Assembly: GCF_042852765.1 (NCBI RefSeq)
Contig: NZ_AP031414.1
From: Schaedlerella glycyrrhizinilytica_A
Lineage (GTDB): Bacteria > Bacillota > Clostridia > Lachnospirales > Lachnospiraceae
Reading direction: 5' to 3' (one strand)
Length of the DNA stretch: 64,000 nucleotides
In this document: one piece after another, positions 16,311 through 25,331 of the stretch
Position numbering within the stretch: position 1 is the stretch's first letter
Layout: every line of letters begins with the position of its first letter
Position numbers and translations under genes: made by a program
Notes under the pieces: model-generated
What the model saw: only the letters and a program-made list of their open reading frames with translations
Database searches by the model: none
What the model was told of the DNA's origin: nothing

Positions 16311-18896
16311 TTATTTCTTTACACGCGGTTCCAGCTTACCGTCAACAACGTCGATCAAAATACAGTCTCCCCGTCCGACGTCTCCGGCAAGGATCAGACG
16401 CGCCGCCTGCGTTTCCACATTCTTTTGCAGGTATCGTTTCAACGGACGTGCGCCGTACATCGGATCATAACCGCCCTCCACAACATAATTTTTCGCCGCT
16501 TCGGTCAGTTCAATAGAAAGCTCTTTTTCTTCCAGCCGCTTGTTGACGTCTGCAACCAGCAAATCAATAATTGCATAAATATTGGATTTCGTCAATGGTT
16601 TAAACATAATGATTTCATCCAGACGATTTAAAAATTCCGGTCTGAAATGAGCGCGAAGTTCATTCATCACCATGTTCTGGTTCTGCTCGTCGATCGATCC
16701 GTCTTCCTCAATCCCGTCCAAAAGGTAATTTGCCCCGATGTTGGACGTCATGATCAGGATCGTATTTTTAAAGTCCACGGTTCTGCCTTGAGAATCGGTG
16801 ATCCGTCCGTCATCCAGCACCTGCAGAAGCACATTGAACACATCCGGATGTGCCTTTTCCACCTCGTCGAACAGGACAACGGAATAGGGTTTTCTGCGGA
16901 CTGCCTCGGTAAGCTGACCGCCCTCGTCATATCCCACATATCCCGGAGGCGCTCCGATCAGACGGGACACGGAATATTTCTCCATATATTCACTCATATC
17001 AATCCGCACCATATTGTTCTCATCGTCGAACAGGCTTGCCGCAAGCGCTTTTGCCAGCTCCGTCTTTCCGACTCCGGTAGGTCCCAGGAACAAAAACGAA
17101 CCGATCGGTTTGGTCGGATCTTTGATCCCTGCTTTGGAGCGGATGATCGCTTCGGTTACAAGTTCCACGCCCTCGTCCTGTCCGATCACACGTTTGTGCA
17201 GTTCTTCCGCCAGATGAAGCGTTTTATTCCTCTCACTCTCGTTGAGTTTTGCAACCGGGATTCCGGTCCATCTGGAGATGATCCGTGCGATTTCTTCATC
17301 CGTAACCGCTTCATGAACAAGGCTCATCTCTTTTTCTTTTACCCGTTCTTCTTCCTCTTCCAACTGTTTTTTCAGCTGCGGAAGCTGTCCGTACTGCAGC
17401 TCTGCCGCACGGTTCAGGTCGTATTCTCTCTGGGCTTTCTGAATATCTTTATTCACCTGTTCGATCTGTTCCCGGATCTTCTGTACCCGCTCAACCGATG
17501 ATTTTTCATTATCCCACTGCGCTTTCTGTCCTGCGTACGCTTCCCGCAGTCCTGCCAGTTCTTCCTGCAGATGCACGAGCCGTTCCTGACTCAACCGATC
17601 GTCTTCTTTTTTCAGCGCTTCCTCTTCGATCTCAAGCTGCATGATCCGCCGGCTCAGTTCATCCAGCTCCGTCGGCATAGAATCCAGCTCTGTCTTGATC
17701 AGCGCACATGCTTCATCCACAAGATCGATCGCTTTATCCGGAAGAAAACGATCCGAAATATACCGGTTTGACAGCATTGCCGCTGCCACGAGCGCGCTGT
17801 CCGTGATCTTTACACCATGGAATACTTCATAGCGTTCTTTCAATCCACGCAGGATCGAAATCGCATCTTCCACCGTCGGTTCCTCCACCATAACCGGCTG
17901 GAACCGTCTCTCAAGCGCAGCGTCTTTCTCTATATACTGACGATACTCGTCCAAGGTCGTCGCGCCGATACAGTGCAGTTCGCCACGGGCAAGCATCGGT
18001 TTTAACATATTGCCTGCATCCATCGCGCCGTCTGTCTTCCCGGCTCCTACGATCGTATGAAGTTCATCGATGAACAGGATGATCTTTCCGTCACTGTTCT
18101 TCACTTCCTCCAATACAGCTTTCAGACGTTCCTCAAATTCACCGCGGTACTTTGCCCCCGCAACAAGCGCGCCCATATCCAGTGAGAAGATCGTCTTATC
18201 TTTCAATCCCTCCGGCACATCGCCTTTGACGATCCGCTGGGCAAGTCCCTCGACCACGGCAGTCTTACCGACTCCCGGTTCACCGATCAATACCGGATTG
18301 TTCTTTGTCTTACGGGACAGGATCCGAATCACATTCCGGATTTCCTCATCTCTTCCGATGACCGGATCCAGTTTCTGATCTCTGGCACGCTCTACCAAAT
18401 CCTGCCCATATTTATTCAATGTGTCATAAGTTGCTTCCGGGTTGTCGCTTGTCACCCGCTGATTACCCCGAACGGAAGACAGTGCCTGAAGAAATCCCTC
18501 CCGGCTGATCCCCATTTCCTGAAAAAATGCTTTCATCTCCCGGCTGGCATATTTCAAAAGTGCAAGGAACAGATGCTCCACAGAGACATACTCGTCGCCC
18601 ATCTGCTTTGCTTCATCTTCCGCATGGATCAGGACATTATTCAGATCCTGTCCAACATAGACCTGACCGCCCTGTACTTTCGGACGCTTCTTCAGCATCT
18701 CTTCCACACGATTGACAACGAGTGTTCCCTGATACCCCATTTTTTCAAGCAATTTTAAGATCAGACTGTCATTCTGTGTGACAAGTGCATATAAAAGATG
18801 CTCCTGAGCAATTTCCTGGTTTCCATAGTCATACGCAAGTTTCTCGCACCCCTGTACCGCCTGAAGTGAATTTTGTGTAAATTTGTTTATATTCAT
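16311..18896 (-). CDS. clpB: ClpB disaggregase
   Basis: Hexameric AAA+ chaperone that with DnaK rescues aggregated proteins. 861 residues from ATG 18896 (MNINKFTQNS), behind AGGAGGTTTTGCT. Order: Clp N-domain (1-145), AAA1 with Walker A GEPGVGKTA and Walker B LFIDELH, coiled-coil middle domain (about 405-525), AAA2 with GPTGVGKTE and LFDEVEKAHPDV, C-terminal small domain. The pore motif KYRGEFEERLKA is present. Regulated by CIRCE (see 18976-19018). The mobile element has replaced everything upstream of the operator. Confidence 0.97.
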   Translation of the reverse strand: MNINKFTQNSLQAVQGCEKLAYDYGNQEIAQEHLLYALVTQNDSLILKLLEKMGYQGTLVVNRVEEMLKKRPKVQGGQVYVGQDLNNVLIHAEDEAKQMGDEYVSVEHLFLALLKYASREMKAFFQEMGISREGFLQALSSVRGNQRVTSDNPEATYDTLNKYGQDLVERARDQKLDPVIGRDEEIRNVIRILSRKTKNNPVLIGEPGVGKTAVVEGLAQRIVKGDVPEGLKDKTIFSLDMGALVAGAKYRGEFEERLKAVLEEVKNSDGKIILFIDELHTIVGAGKTDGAMDAGNMLKPMLARGELHCIGATTLDEYRQYIEKDAALERRFQPVMVEEPTVEDAISILRGLKERYEVFHGVKITDSALVAAAMLSNRYISDRFLPDKAIDLVDEACALIKTELDSMPTELDELSRRIMQLEIEEEALKKEDDRLSQERLVHLQEELAGLREAYAGQKAQWDNEKSSVERVQKIREQIEQVNKDIQKAQREYDLNRAAELQYGQLPQLKKQLEEEEERVKEKEMSLVHEAVTDEEIARIISRWTGIPVAKLNESERNKTLHLAEELHKRVIGQDEGVELVTEAIIRSKAGIKDPTKPIGSFLFLGPTGVGKTELAKALAASLFDDENNMVRIDMSEYMEKYSVSRLIGAPPGYVGYDEGGQLTEAVRRKPYSVVLFDEVEKAHPDVFNVLLQVLDDGRITDSQGRTVDFKNTILIMTSNIGANYLLDGIEEDGSIDEQNQNMVMNELRAHFRPEFLNRLDEIIMFKPLTKSNIYAIIDLLVADVNKRLEEKELSIELTEAAKNYVVEGGYDPMYGARPLKRYLQKNVETQAARLILAGDVGRGDCILIDVVDGKLEPRVKK

Positions 18897-18975
18897 AGCA
18901 AAACCTCCTTTCACTACTTCCAGATTCCGGCTGGATCATTCTGCCGGATATCATTTTTGTTCTATCGACGATATA

Positions 18976-19018
18976 ACAATAACACTATTTGTTAGCACTG
19001 TCAAGTGCTGAGTGCTAA
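18976..19018 (-). promoter_or_regulatory. clpB promoter with overlapping CIRCE operator
   Basis: CIRCE inverted repeat at 18992-19018: TTAGCACTG-N9-GAGTGCTAA, one mismatch to the consensus TTAGCACTC-N9-GAGTGCTAA bound by HrcA. The minus-strand promoter TTGACA (18999-19004), 17 bases, TATTGT (18976-18981) lies in and beside it. Bases 19001-19018 of the operator belong to the element's attachment repeat. Confidence 0.88.
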
Positions 19019-19021
19019 TTT
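19001..19021. other. Attachment site repeat, left copy (next to clpB)
   Basis: 21-bp direct repeat shared with 58150-58170, same orientation, one mismatch (T at 19009 versus C at 58158). Similarity stops on both sides. It carries one CIRCE arm and spacer plus four bases of the clpB -35 hexamer. Confidence 0.85.
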
Positions 19022-19035
19022 TTTTGTGAAGAATT

Positions 19036-19064
19036 TGTGAAGCCTTGATTTTATGGGCTTCACA
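19036..19064. terminator. Hairpin just inside the left element end
   Basis: TGTGAAGCC (19036-19044) pairs perfectly with GGCTTCACA (19056-19064). On the plus strand it is followed by GAGGTTTTTC. It may insulate int from clpB or the reverse. Confidence 0.4.
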
Positions 19065-19105
19065 GAGGTTTTTCACTTGCTTTCGCACTCGATTTTCTTG
19101 ATTTG

Positions 19106-19172
19106 ACCACATTTTTACGACAAATTCTTGGAAAAATATATTCGTCTGATTTTCTTACCACATTTTACGACA
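19106..19172 (+). repeat. Two arm-type repeats near the integrase
   Basis: ACCACATTTTTACGACA (19106-19122) and ACCACATTTTACGACA (19157-19172) are nearly identical and recur once at the other end (58016-58032). Position and spacing fit arm sites bound by the N-terminal domain of Tn916-type integrases; binding is inferred. Confidence 0.6.
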
Positions 19173-19184
19173 ACAACTTATGGT

Positions 19185-20408
19185 TTATACCACAACAGGT
19201 ACGGTTTCTGGCAGGTTCATTTTAGACATCTCATTCTCCACATGAGACTTCTCTGCAATATGATTGTAGACATTCATTGTGATCTGTGCATCCGAATGGC
19301 CCATGACATACTGCATAACTTTAGGATTGACATTGTTCTCACCCAGTCTGGTACATCCCGTATGACGAAGAGTATGCGATGAAATAGGAGGCATCAGCTC
19401 CGGCTCTCGCTTCTCCTCTTCTGCCAGTTTGCTTTCTTTCTTATTATAGGCATTGACAATGTTTTTCAGAAAGCTGTTCACTCCCGCCGGCATGATCGGA
19501 CGCCCATGTTTTGTATTGAAGATGAATCCACTACGTCCACCGATCTCAACATTACTCTGCAAACCAAGCATCAGATTCAGTTCTCTCTGCTTACGGAACG
19601 CATCATATACCATCTGTGTCATAGGAATATCTCTGATTCCTGCATCCGTTTTGGTTTCTGAATCATGGAAACAATATCCTTCATCACCTTCATAATACAC
19701 AAGCTGTCCACCTACATGAATCTCCCGGTTCTTCATATCCACATCTGACCAGGTTAAGCCGATAGTCTCACTCACTCTCAGGCAAGCCCCAAACATAACC
19801 TGCATCATTGGAAGATGAGGCTTATACACATTACTCTGTTCAACAAACTGCAGAAGTTTTTCCTGCTGTTCCAGTGTCAGTGCTTCTTTCTCTTTTGCCG
19901 GAGCCCCATAATCTCCAAGTGTTCCTGTTACCGGATTCTTGCGGATAATCCCATCTTCCACTGCTAGTTCAAAACTGGGATTCAATAAACCATAAAGACC
20001 TTTGATCGTGCTGTGCGCCAGTCCTTCATCTGACAATGCGGAAAAGAATGTCCTTACATGAGATGTCTTAAAATCCAAAACACGAATATTTCCCAAAGTA
20101 TTTCGTATCCGGTAATCCCACATACGGATATAATTCTTTTTCGTTCTTTCCTTGATATTCTTTGTTGCCATGTATCGCTCAAACAACGTATTTACGGTCA
20201 GCTTCTTGACTGATGAATCTGTAATAAGCAGATCATCCATATCCTTATTGATCTTCTTTTCCATTTCTCGCAGACTCGCCAGATCAGCTGCATAAACCGA
20301 ATTACGCTTTCCGGTAATTTCATCCTTGTAGCGATACTCATAACGTCCATCCGGACGCTGATATTCACCTGTTTTTAAATTTCTGCCTTTATTATCTTTT
20401 CTTGACAT
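19185..20408 (-). CDS. int: Tyrosine recombinase (Tn916-like integrase)
   Basis: 407 residues from ATG 20408 (MSRKDNKGRNL), with AAAGGA upstream; GTG 20426 is possible but less likely. N-terminal arm-binding domain (RRDNKGR-like start, TGEYQRPDGRYEYRYKDEITGK), core-binding SAM-like domain (about 60-170), catalytic domain with Arg in RVSETIGLTW (near 208), HTLRHTGCTR (near 345) and tyrosine in MNVYNH (near 380). Integrates and excises the element at the 21-bp repeats. Downstream of xis on the same strand, 230 bases apart. Confidence 0.94.
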   Translation of the reverse strand: MSRKDNKGRNLKTGEYQRPDGRYEYRYKDEITGKRNSVYAADLASLREMEKKINKDMDDLLITDSSVKKLTVNTLFERYMATKNIKERTKKNYIRMWDYRIRNTLGNIRVLDFKTSHVRTFFSALSDEGLAHSTIKGLYGLLNPSFELAVEDGIIRKNPVTGTLGDYGAPAKEKEALTLEQQEKLLQFVEQSNVYKPHLPMMQVMFGACLRVSETIGLTWSDVDMKNREIHVGGQLVYYEGDEGYCFHDSETKTDAGIRDIPMTQMVYDAFRKQRELNLMLGLQSNVEIGGRSGFIFNTKHGRPIMPAGVNSFLKNIVNAYNKKESKLAEEEKREPELMPPISSHTLRHTGCTRLGENNVNPKVMQYVMGHSDAQITMNVYNHIAEKSHVENEMSKMNLPETVPVVV

Positions 20409-20638
20409 ATCAATCATTCCTTTCACTTCATTTTTCGTTATTCGGAATGATTTTTGTCCTGTCGGTATCAGTCATATACTGTCTGATATCTGCTCACAGA
20501 TTAACATAATATTTTATGATTTCCAAGGGTAAATTCCTGCAAAATGCTAATTTTTATTTGCCTGTTTTACAGGAATATTTTCCCTTTTTACTTTTCATTC
20601 CGAAGGAAAGTTGTTGTATTTTATCTTCTCATCTTTCA

Positions 20639-20833
20639 TTACACTGCCATTGCATCAAGATATTTTTTTATCTTATCCACGTTATAAAGAACACGTCTTC
20701 CAATAATCACTCTTGCTTCTGCATAATCTGCAATTTTCTTTGCAGTTACTTCTCCGCAGGATAACATTGCCATTAATCCTTCAATATCTACCGTCAGACG
20801 ATTCTCAGCCTTATACTCTGTTGTTTTTCTCAT
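20639..20833 (-). CDS. xis: Excisionase (Tn916 Xis-like)
   Basis: 64-residue DNA-binding protein with a MerR-like helix-turn-helix (LSCGEVTAKKIADYAEARVIIGRRVLYNVDKIKKYL), the pattern of Tn916-family excisionases. ATG 20833 chosen: AGGAGGT then sits 9-10 bases upstream, whereas ATG 20842 touches it. Bends the element ends to favour excision with Int (family knowledge). Confidence 0.85.
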   Translation of the reverse strand: MRKTTEYKAENRLTVDIEGLMAMLSCGEVTAKKIADYAEARVIIGRRVLYNVDKIKKYLDAMAV

Positions 20834-20842
20834 GATGCACAT

Positions 20843-21248
20843 ACCTCCTTTCCTCCGTATTCTTCTGCATCACCTCCCAGACAGCGGTTATGCCCGTTGT
20901 CAGTACATATACTTTTTGTTTGGACTTCTTACGATGATTTTCCATTCTGTTCGGCGTGTTGGCTTCCATTTGTATATGGCGGTGTCAACGTTACAATTGA
21001 CCTCTATCAGAAATCTTTCTGAATACTGGCAGCTTCTTCTCAAGCATACCAGCCGTTGCCGGAGTATCTTCGGTTTCCACATACTACTCTCTGATACAGC
21101 GGTGGAATCCTGTGTTACCTTTAAGCCCGAAAGGCACCCATACAGCTCATTCAATTTTCAAGGTTCAATAATCAAAAGTTTTGCAGGTATACATTTTTGT
21201 ACCTATTTGATTTAATGCCATTATATCCCCCGTTACTGCTAATGTCAA
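20843..21248 (-). promoter_or_regulatory. Long xis-int leader with consensus promoter
   Basis: Minus-strand TTGACA (21243-21248) and TATAAT (21220-21225) with a 17-base spacer are a full-consensus promoter, but xis starts about 380 bases downstream. The leader contains a possible 84-codon frame (21154-20900, TTG start) with no family I recognise and no good ribosome site. I call the region a regulatory leader rather than a gene. The promoter diverges from that of the XRE gene. Confidence 0.6.
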
Positions 21249-21291
21249 TAGCACCTCATGCGTTTTAGGTTCTTTTTTGTACTCTTTTTCA

Positions 21292-21319
21292 TTGATTTTC
21301 TGCTAGTTTGTGTTATAAT
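21292..21319 (+). promoter_or_regulatory. Predicted promoter of the XRE regulator
   Basis: TTGATT (21292-21297) and TATAAT (21314-21319), spacer 16 bases, about 78 bases upstream of the ATG at 21397. Back to back with the xis-int promoter, so one regulator could govern both. Confidence 0.6.
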
Positions 21320-21396
21320 ATGGACAAATAGTTATTCATTTCTTGATTTTACTATCTTCAATGGATGTTTATCAGGACTAATGCAGAGGTGACTTT

Positions 21397-21942
21397 ATGA
21401 ATTTTAATCTGAAATTAAAAAAAATCCGGACATTCCGGAAAATGACACAAAAAGAACTGTCAGAGAAAATCGGACTGACCGATCAGCATAGAATTGTACA
21501 ATATGAAAAAGGCGTTCGTGTTCCCAAAAAAGATCTGGTCGATAAAATGGCACAGGCTCTTGATGTCAATCCTTATACCCTCTATGATACCGCTGGACGT
21601 GACGCTTCCGAAATGATGGAACTGCTTTTCTGGCTGGATGAATTTAATCCATCAGCATTGCATCTGCTTCTCCCTCGGAAATTTCCTGGTGAGAAATGCA
21701 ATGAAGTAGCTGACACTTCCGTTTACTACCATGACAATGATAGCTGGCCTGCCCATGCTCCTGTCTGTATGTGGTTTAACTATGGAGTTCTGAATGATTT
21801 TTTGAAAGAATGGGTGGTTCGGATGGATGAACTGAAATCCGGTGAGATTACCAGAGATGAATATTTTGAATGGAAAATCAACTGGCCACAGACCTGTGAT
21901 GGGTGTGGGAAATATGAACCTAAGAAAAAATGGCGAATATAG
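21397..21942 (+). CDS. XRE-family regulator of the element
   Basis: 181 residues. Helix-turn-helix at about residues 5-62 (LKKIRTFRKMTQKELSEKIGLTDQHRIVQYEKGVRVPKKDLVDKMAQALDV). The C-terminal part (about 70-181) is unlike common regulators: rich in Trp, with CDGCG near the end, a possible metal site. Only gene on the plus strand at this end, divergent from xis-int, which is the usual place for a repressor controlling excision. It could also influence the convergent TIR/BREX 3' end. Role inferred from position. Confidence 0.82.
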   Translation: MNFNLKLKKIRTFRKMTQKELSEKIGLTDQHRIVQYEKGVRVPKKDLVDKMAQALDVNPYTLYDTAGRDASEMMELLFWLDEFNPSALHLLLPRKFPGEKCNEVADTSVYYHDNDSWPAHAPVCMWFNYGVLNDFLKEWVVRMDELKSGEITRDEYFEWKINWPQTCDGCGKYEPKKKWRI

Positions 21943-21952
21943 CAAATACAAT

Positions 21953-21997
21953 GCTCCCCAAAACTGGACAATATTCCAATAATGGGGAGCTACTATT
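21953..21997 (+). terminator. Terminator of the XRE gene
   Basis: GCTCCCCA (21953-21960) pairs with TGGGGAGC (21983-21990), followed by TACTATTC and a run of seven T. It separates the XRE gene from the convergent BREX operon. Confidence 0.7.
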
Positions 21998-22038
21998 CTT
22001 TTTTTAATCTAATGCTCTTCTACTATATGTATTTTTCA

Positions 22039-23193
22039 TCACTCAACTACTTTATAGCCCGCATTTGTAATTACACAAATTTCTTCGCTTTTTCTTTCAA
22101 TATATTTTTCTTTCAAACAAGCATTAAGCGCCTCTTCCCAAACAGCATATTCACGTCTATCTGGATACTCCTTAGCAACTACTTCGCTGCCAATTTGAAT
22201 ATATGTACCTGATTCCAAATCTGAAGTTATCAGAATCTGCCCTCCCGGTGCATCTGCCACTTTTTTAAGGAGTTGCTTCATTTCCTCTGTAATTAAGGCA
22301 GGTGTAGCACTGATATTCTCATTTTTGGTTGATACATCGCCATTTATTTCACTGATGAACTTGTCCCTTGCTTCTTCCCAAATAATATCTTCATTATCTG
22401 AAATATCAAATTCTGATTCTAATTCCCGTCTCAACTGATTTAGGCGATCTTTTACTTCTGAACGATCACCATCTAACTTAATAGCAATGCAGTCACTTCC
22501 AATTACACCTTTCATTCCAGAAAAATCAAAACCAGGAAGAAGAAGTGAAGTTGCATTGGCTCTTAGTACCCATGCTGCGCCCATTTCATTTAAGCTGACT
22601 GGGCTTTCGTAATATTCTGGCGAATGTACGAAAATAATATGCAAGTCATAATTAAGGAACCGTTCCCTTAAAAAGTCAAAAATATTGGCTCCATTTGGTA
22701 TTCCATATCCTGGTAGGGAGCTGCAAAAAATATCTCTGCGAGGACTTAAATTGATTGAACGAAGTAAATCCGCAATTTTTGCAACTTGATCCTTATTCTT
22801 AGAAGAATGACTTATAAATATAAGCGGTTTCTTTTTCATACCAGAAGCACCTCCTTGTGAATGTGACAATCCTGACTCTTTCTCCTCGTCCGGATAATAT
22901 TTATCAATATTTTTTCTAATAGCCTGAAGTTTTCCGACAAGCTCAATAAAATACTTTTTCTCCGTAAAACCATCCAGACGCTTGCCACAAAAATTGATAG
23001 TTTCCCACACAAAAGTGTCATGAGTTCGATCATAAATTCCCTGTAATTCCAATTTTATCTCTTGAAGCCAATTTTGGAATTCAGGCACATCACTGATCCG
23101 TTCAAAGGATGTTCCCATACCGCCACCAAACGGATGAAACATTTTTTCTATTTCTTTTCGTGAATCTATAAGTTTAATTAAGTCTTTCTTCAA
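22039..23193 (-). CDS. TIR-domain protein at the end of the BREX locus
   Basis: 384 residues. Residues 123-215 form a TIR domain: KPLIFISHSSKNKDQVAKI (strand A, box 1), PGYGIPNGANIFDFLRERF, HIIFVHSPEYYESPVSLNEMGAAW with the likely catalytic Glu at 203. Bacterial TIR effectors hydrolyse NAD+ or make signalling nucleotides (family knowledge). The N-terminal 110 residues are helical and unrecognised; residues about 300-384 look like a winged helix. The start is TTG 23193, the base after the brxL TGA, so it is coupled to the BREX operon. This suggests an abortive-infection arm attached to BREX; the trigger is unknown. Confidence 0.85.
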   Translation of the reverse strand: MKKDLIKLIDSRKEIEKMFHPFGGGMGTSFERISDVPEFQNWLQEIKLELQGIYDRTHDTFVWETINFCGKRLDGFTEKKYFIELVGKLQAIRKNIDKYYPDEEKESGLSHSQGGASGMKKKPLIFISHSSKNKDQVAKIADLLRSINLSPRRDIFCSSLPGYGIPNGANIFDFLRERFLNYDLHIIFVHSPEYYESPVSLNEMGAAWVLRANATSLLLPGFDFSGMKGVIGSDCIAIKLDGDRSEVKDRLNQLRRELESEFDISDNEDIIWEEARDKFISEINGDVSTKNENISATPALITEEMKQLLKKVADAPGGQILITSDLESGTYIQIGSEVVAKEYPDRREYAVWEEALNACLKEKYIERKSEEICVITNAGYKVVE

Positions 23194-25311
23194 TCATTCT
23201 ACCCCCAATGCCTTAAACACCGCATCTTCCGCACTCTGGTACGGAATCAGCTGAAATGCACTCATCAGATCAGCCGGAACACTTGCGAAATCAACAAACG
23301 AGGTACTCGGAATCAGCACCTTCTTTGCGCCGCTATCCAGACACACCTGAAGTGTATTGGCAAGTTCATCCACCTTTATCATTGTACCACTAATTGTTAT
23401 ATCTCCCAACACTGCCAAGTTGCTGACAACAGGCTTTCCAAGGGCAATCGAACAAAGTGCAATTAATGTTGGAAGTGCCAATTTGTCTGTCATACCAATT
23501 CCCTGTAAATCCTGATAGTTGATGATATAGTCTTTGGTTGAAGTACTGATAGCGCCACTGATCCGATTGCCGTTGGCTTTCAGATAATTAAATGCCGTGT
23601 TCACCGCTTCCTTGCATTTAGAATCGCTGCCTAAGCCAGTCCGTTCAATTTTGCCATTGCCCGGAAGCATCTGACTTTCCAAACGGAATACACCAATCAT
23701 GCCGCTTTTTCCTCTGGATACGGTATAAATCTGCCCCGGGTTACACATTCCATCCGGTATCAGCTTACCGCCACCCTGTTCTGGTACAGAAACATAATGT
23801 TCTGACATATCTTCTAAATCTATATAGGAGAAGTTCACATCATAAAACTCCATACCACCCAGCTTCTTCAATTGCTCCTTGACACGGCGACGCATTTCCA
23901 ATGCAATCTGAATAATTTCTTCCAGTTCTTCTTTAGTAAACTCACCATTTGGGTACATCAACTTCAGATAACCGTCTATCATACGACGAACCGCAATTGT
24001 ATCACGCTGATTCAGATTTCTCCCCAAGCGGAAGTAGTGGTCAAGTGCATCTCCATACTGCTCCTTACGAAGCTCTCGGATGAATTCTGCCAAATAGTCA
24101 CTGATAAAACCGTAATCATCGGTAAAATGCTCCGGTCTGAACTTCGGTATCTCCCATCCAGGAAGATAACAGTGCATACGATCAAGAAATGCTGTATCTG
24201 TTCCCATTTCCTGCGGGAAAGGTGCAAACAGACTGGAGGTTTTCAACAGCACATCCACACTCTGATTGATATTTCCCACAAATACCATGGACGCAGTAGC
24301 AGCTTTTTCTTCTTTGCCACGGGCAAAAGATCCGGATGCCATATAATCCTTCATGATCTGAATGCCATCTTTATCTTTAAACTTGATACCTGCCACTTCA
24401 TCAAAGGCTACACAATCCCATAAGCCGACCAGTCCGACCGTTTTGCGTCCCATATTGTAAAACAGATTTGCAACTGTCGTCTGCCCACCGGATATTAAGA
24501 TACTATTCGGAGAAATCTCTTTGTAGAGATGAGATTTACCGGTACTTCTCGGTCCAAGCTCGCAAAGATTAAAGTTATTCTCAACTAATGGAATCATACG
24601 GGTCAAGAGCAACCATTTCTCACGGTATGTAAATTCATCTGGCTCCATGCCGATAGAACGAAGAAGAATATCCAACCATTCATTTTTCGTAAAAGCTGTT
24701 CGCCCCTGCTTTAGTTCATCAATATCAATGTGCGGCATCTGGATCGGTGTCAGCTTACGGATACTAATTGGTGAAATATCTTTCTGCTTTTTCTGTTTGG
24801 AACGAAGCGGATTTCCATCAATGTCCTCAATGCCAAAATTATTGTCGCCTTCAACCTCATAATCCAGCTGAACAATACACCAGATACCGCCACAGAGCAG
24901 GCGATCAAATTTTTCTGGATATTCATCGGCAATCGGTACATTACCAACGCCCAAATTAGAAAACTCTGCAAAAAAGCAATCCTTTTTCATATCCAGTCGA
25001 ACAGTCACCATATCAATGATTGTGTGACTTCCTTTTTTACGCAGCTGAGACAAAATTTTCTGTGATTCATCCGGGCGTACAAAGTTGTCAGCAAGAATAC
25101 GCTTCACATTCTGTACGCCTTTCTCTATAACCGTCTCATCATCTGAACTGCAATACTGTCCCAACAAGAACTCAAGAACATACACTGGGACATTCGCCCC
25201 TTCTTTAATTTTCTTTGTCAGGTCTTTCCGAACAATCTTACCGTCAAAGTTCTGACGGAGCTTGTTCTTTATTTCTTCACGGGTACTTTCACCCTCTGCA
25301 AATTGCTCCAT
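23194..25311 (-). CDS. brxL: BrxL, BREX type 1 Lon-like ATPase
   Basis: 705 residues from ATG 25311 (MEQFAEGEST), which has GGAGGAGA at good distance; an ATG at 25332 overlaps the pglZ stop but lacks a site. AAA+ core: Walker A GPRSTGKS (253-260), Walker B in WDCVAFDEVAG. C-terminal Lon-like domain (about 550-705: SGAISTSTKDYII, LALPTLIALCSIALGKPV, LGDITISG, VLIPSTS). The Ser of the Lon GPSAG motif is not apparent, so peptidase activity is doubtful. Essential for phage exclusion in type 1 BREX (family knowledge). Confidence 0.93.
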   Translation of the reverse strand: MEQFAEGESTREEIKNKLRQNFDGKIVRKDLTKKIKEGANVPVYVLEFLLGQYCSSDDETVIEKGVQNVKRILADNFVRPDESQKILSQLRKKGSHTIIDMVTVRLDMKKDCFFAEFSNLGVGNVPIADEYPEKFDRLLCGGIWCIVQLDYEVEGDNNFGIEDIDGNPLRSKQKKQKDISPISIRKLTPIQMPHIDIDELKQGRTAFTKNEWLDILLRSIGMEPDEFTYREKWLLLTRMIPLVENNFNLCELGPRSTGKSHLYKEISPNSILISGGQTTVANLFYNMGRKTVGLVGLWDCVAFDEVAGIKFKDKDGIQIMKDYMASGSFARGKEEKAATASMVFVGNINQSVDVLLKTSSLFAPFPQEMGTDTAFLDRMHCYLPGWEIPKFRPEHFTDDYGFISDYLAEFIRELRKEQYGDALDHYFRLGRNLNQRDTIAVRRMIDGYLKLMYPNGEFTKEELEEIIQIALEMRRRVKEQLKKLGGMEFYDVNFSYIDLEDMSEHYVSVPEQGGGKLIPDGMCNPGQIYTVSRGKSGMIGVFRLESQMLPGNGKIERTGLGSDSKCKEAVNTAFNYLKANGNRISGAISTSTKDYIINYQDLQGIGMTDKLALPTLIALCSIALGKPVVSNLAVLGDITISGTMIKVDELANTLQVCLDSGAKKVLIPSTSFVDFASVPADLMSAFQLIPYQSAEDAVFKALGVE

Positions 25312-25331
25312 CTTTCTCTCCTCCTGCGGCA

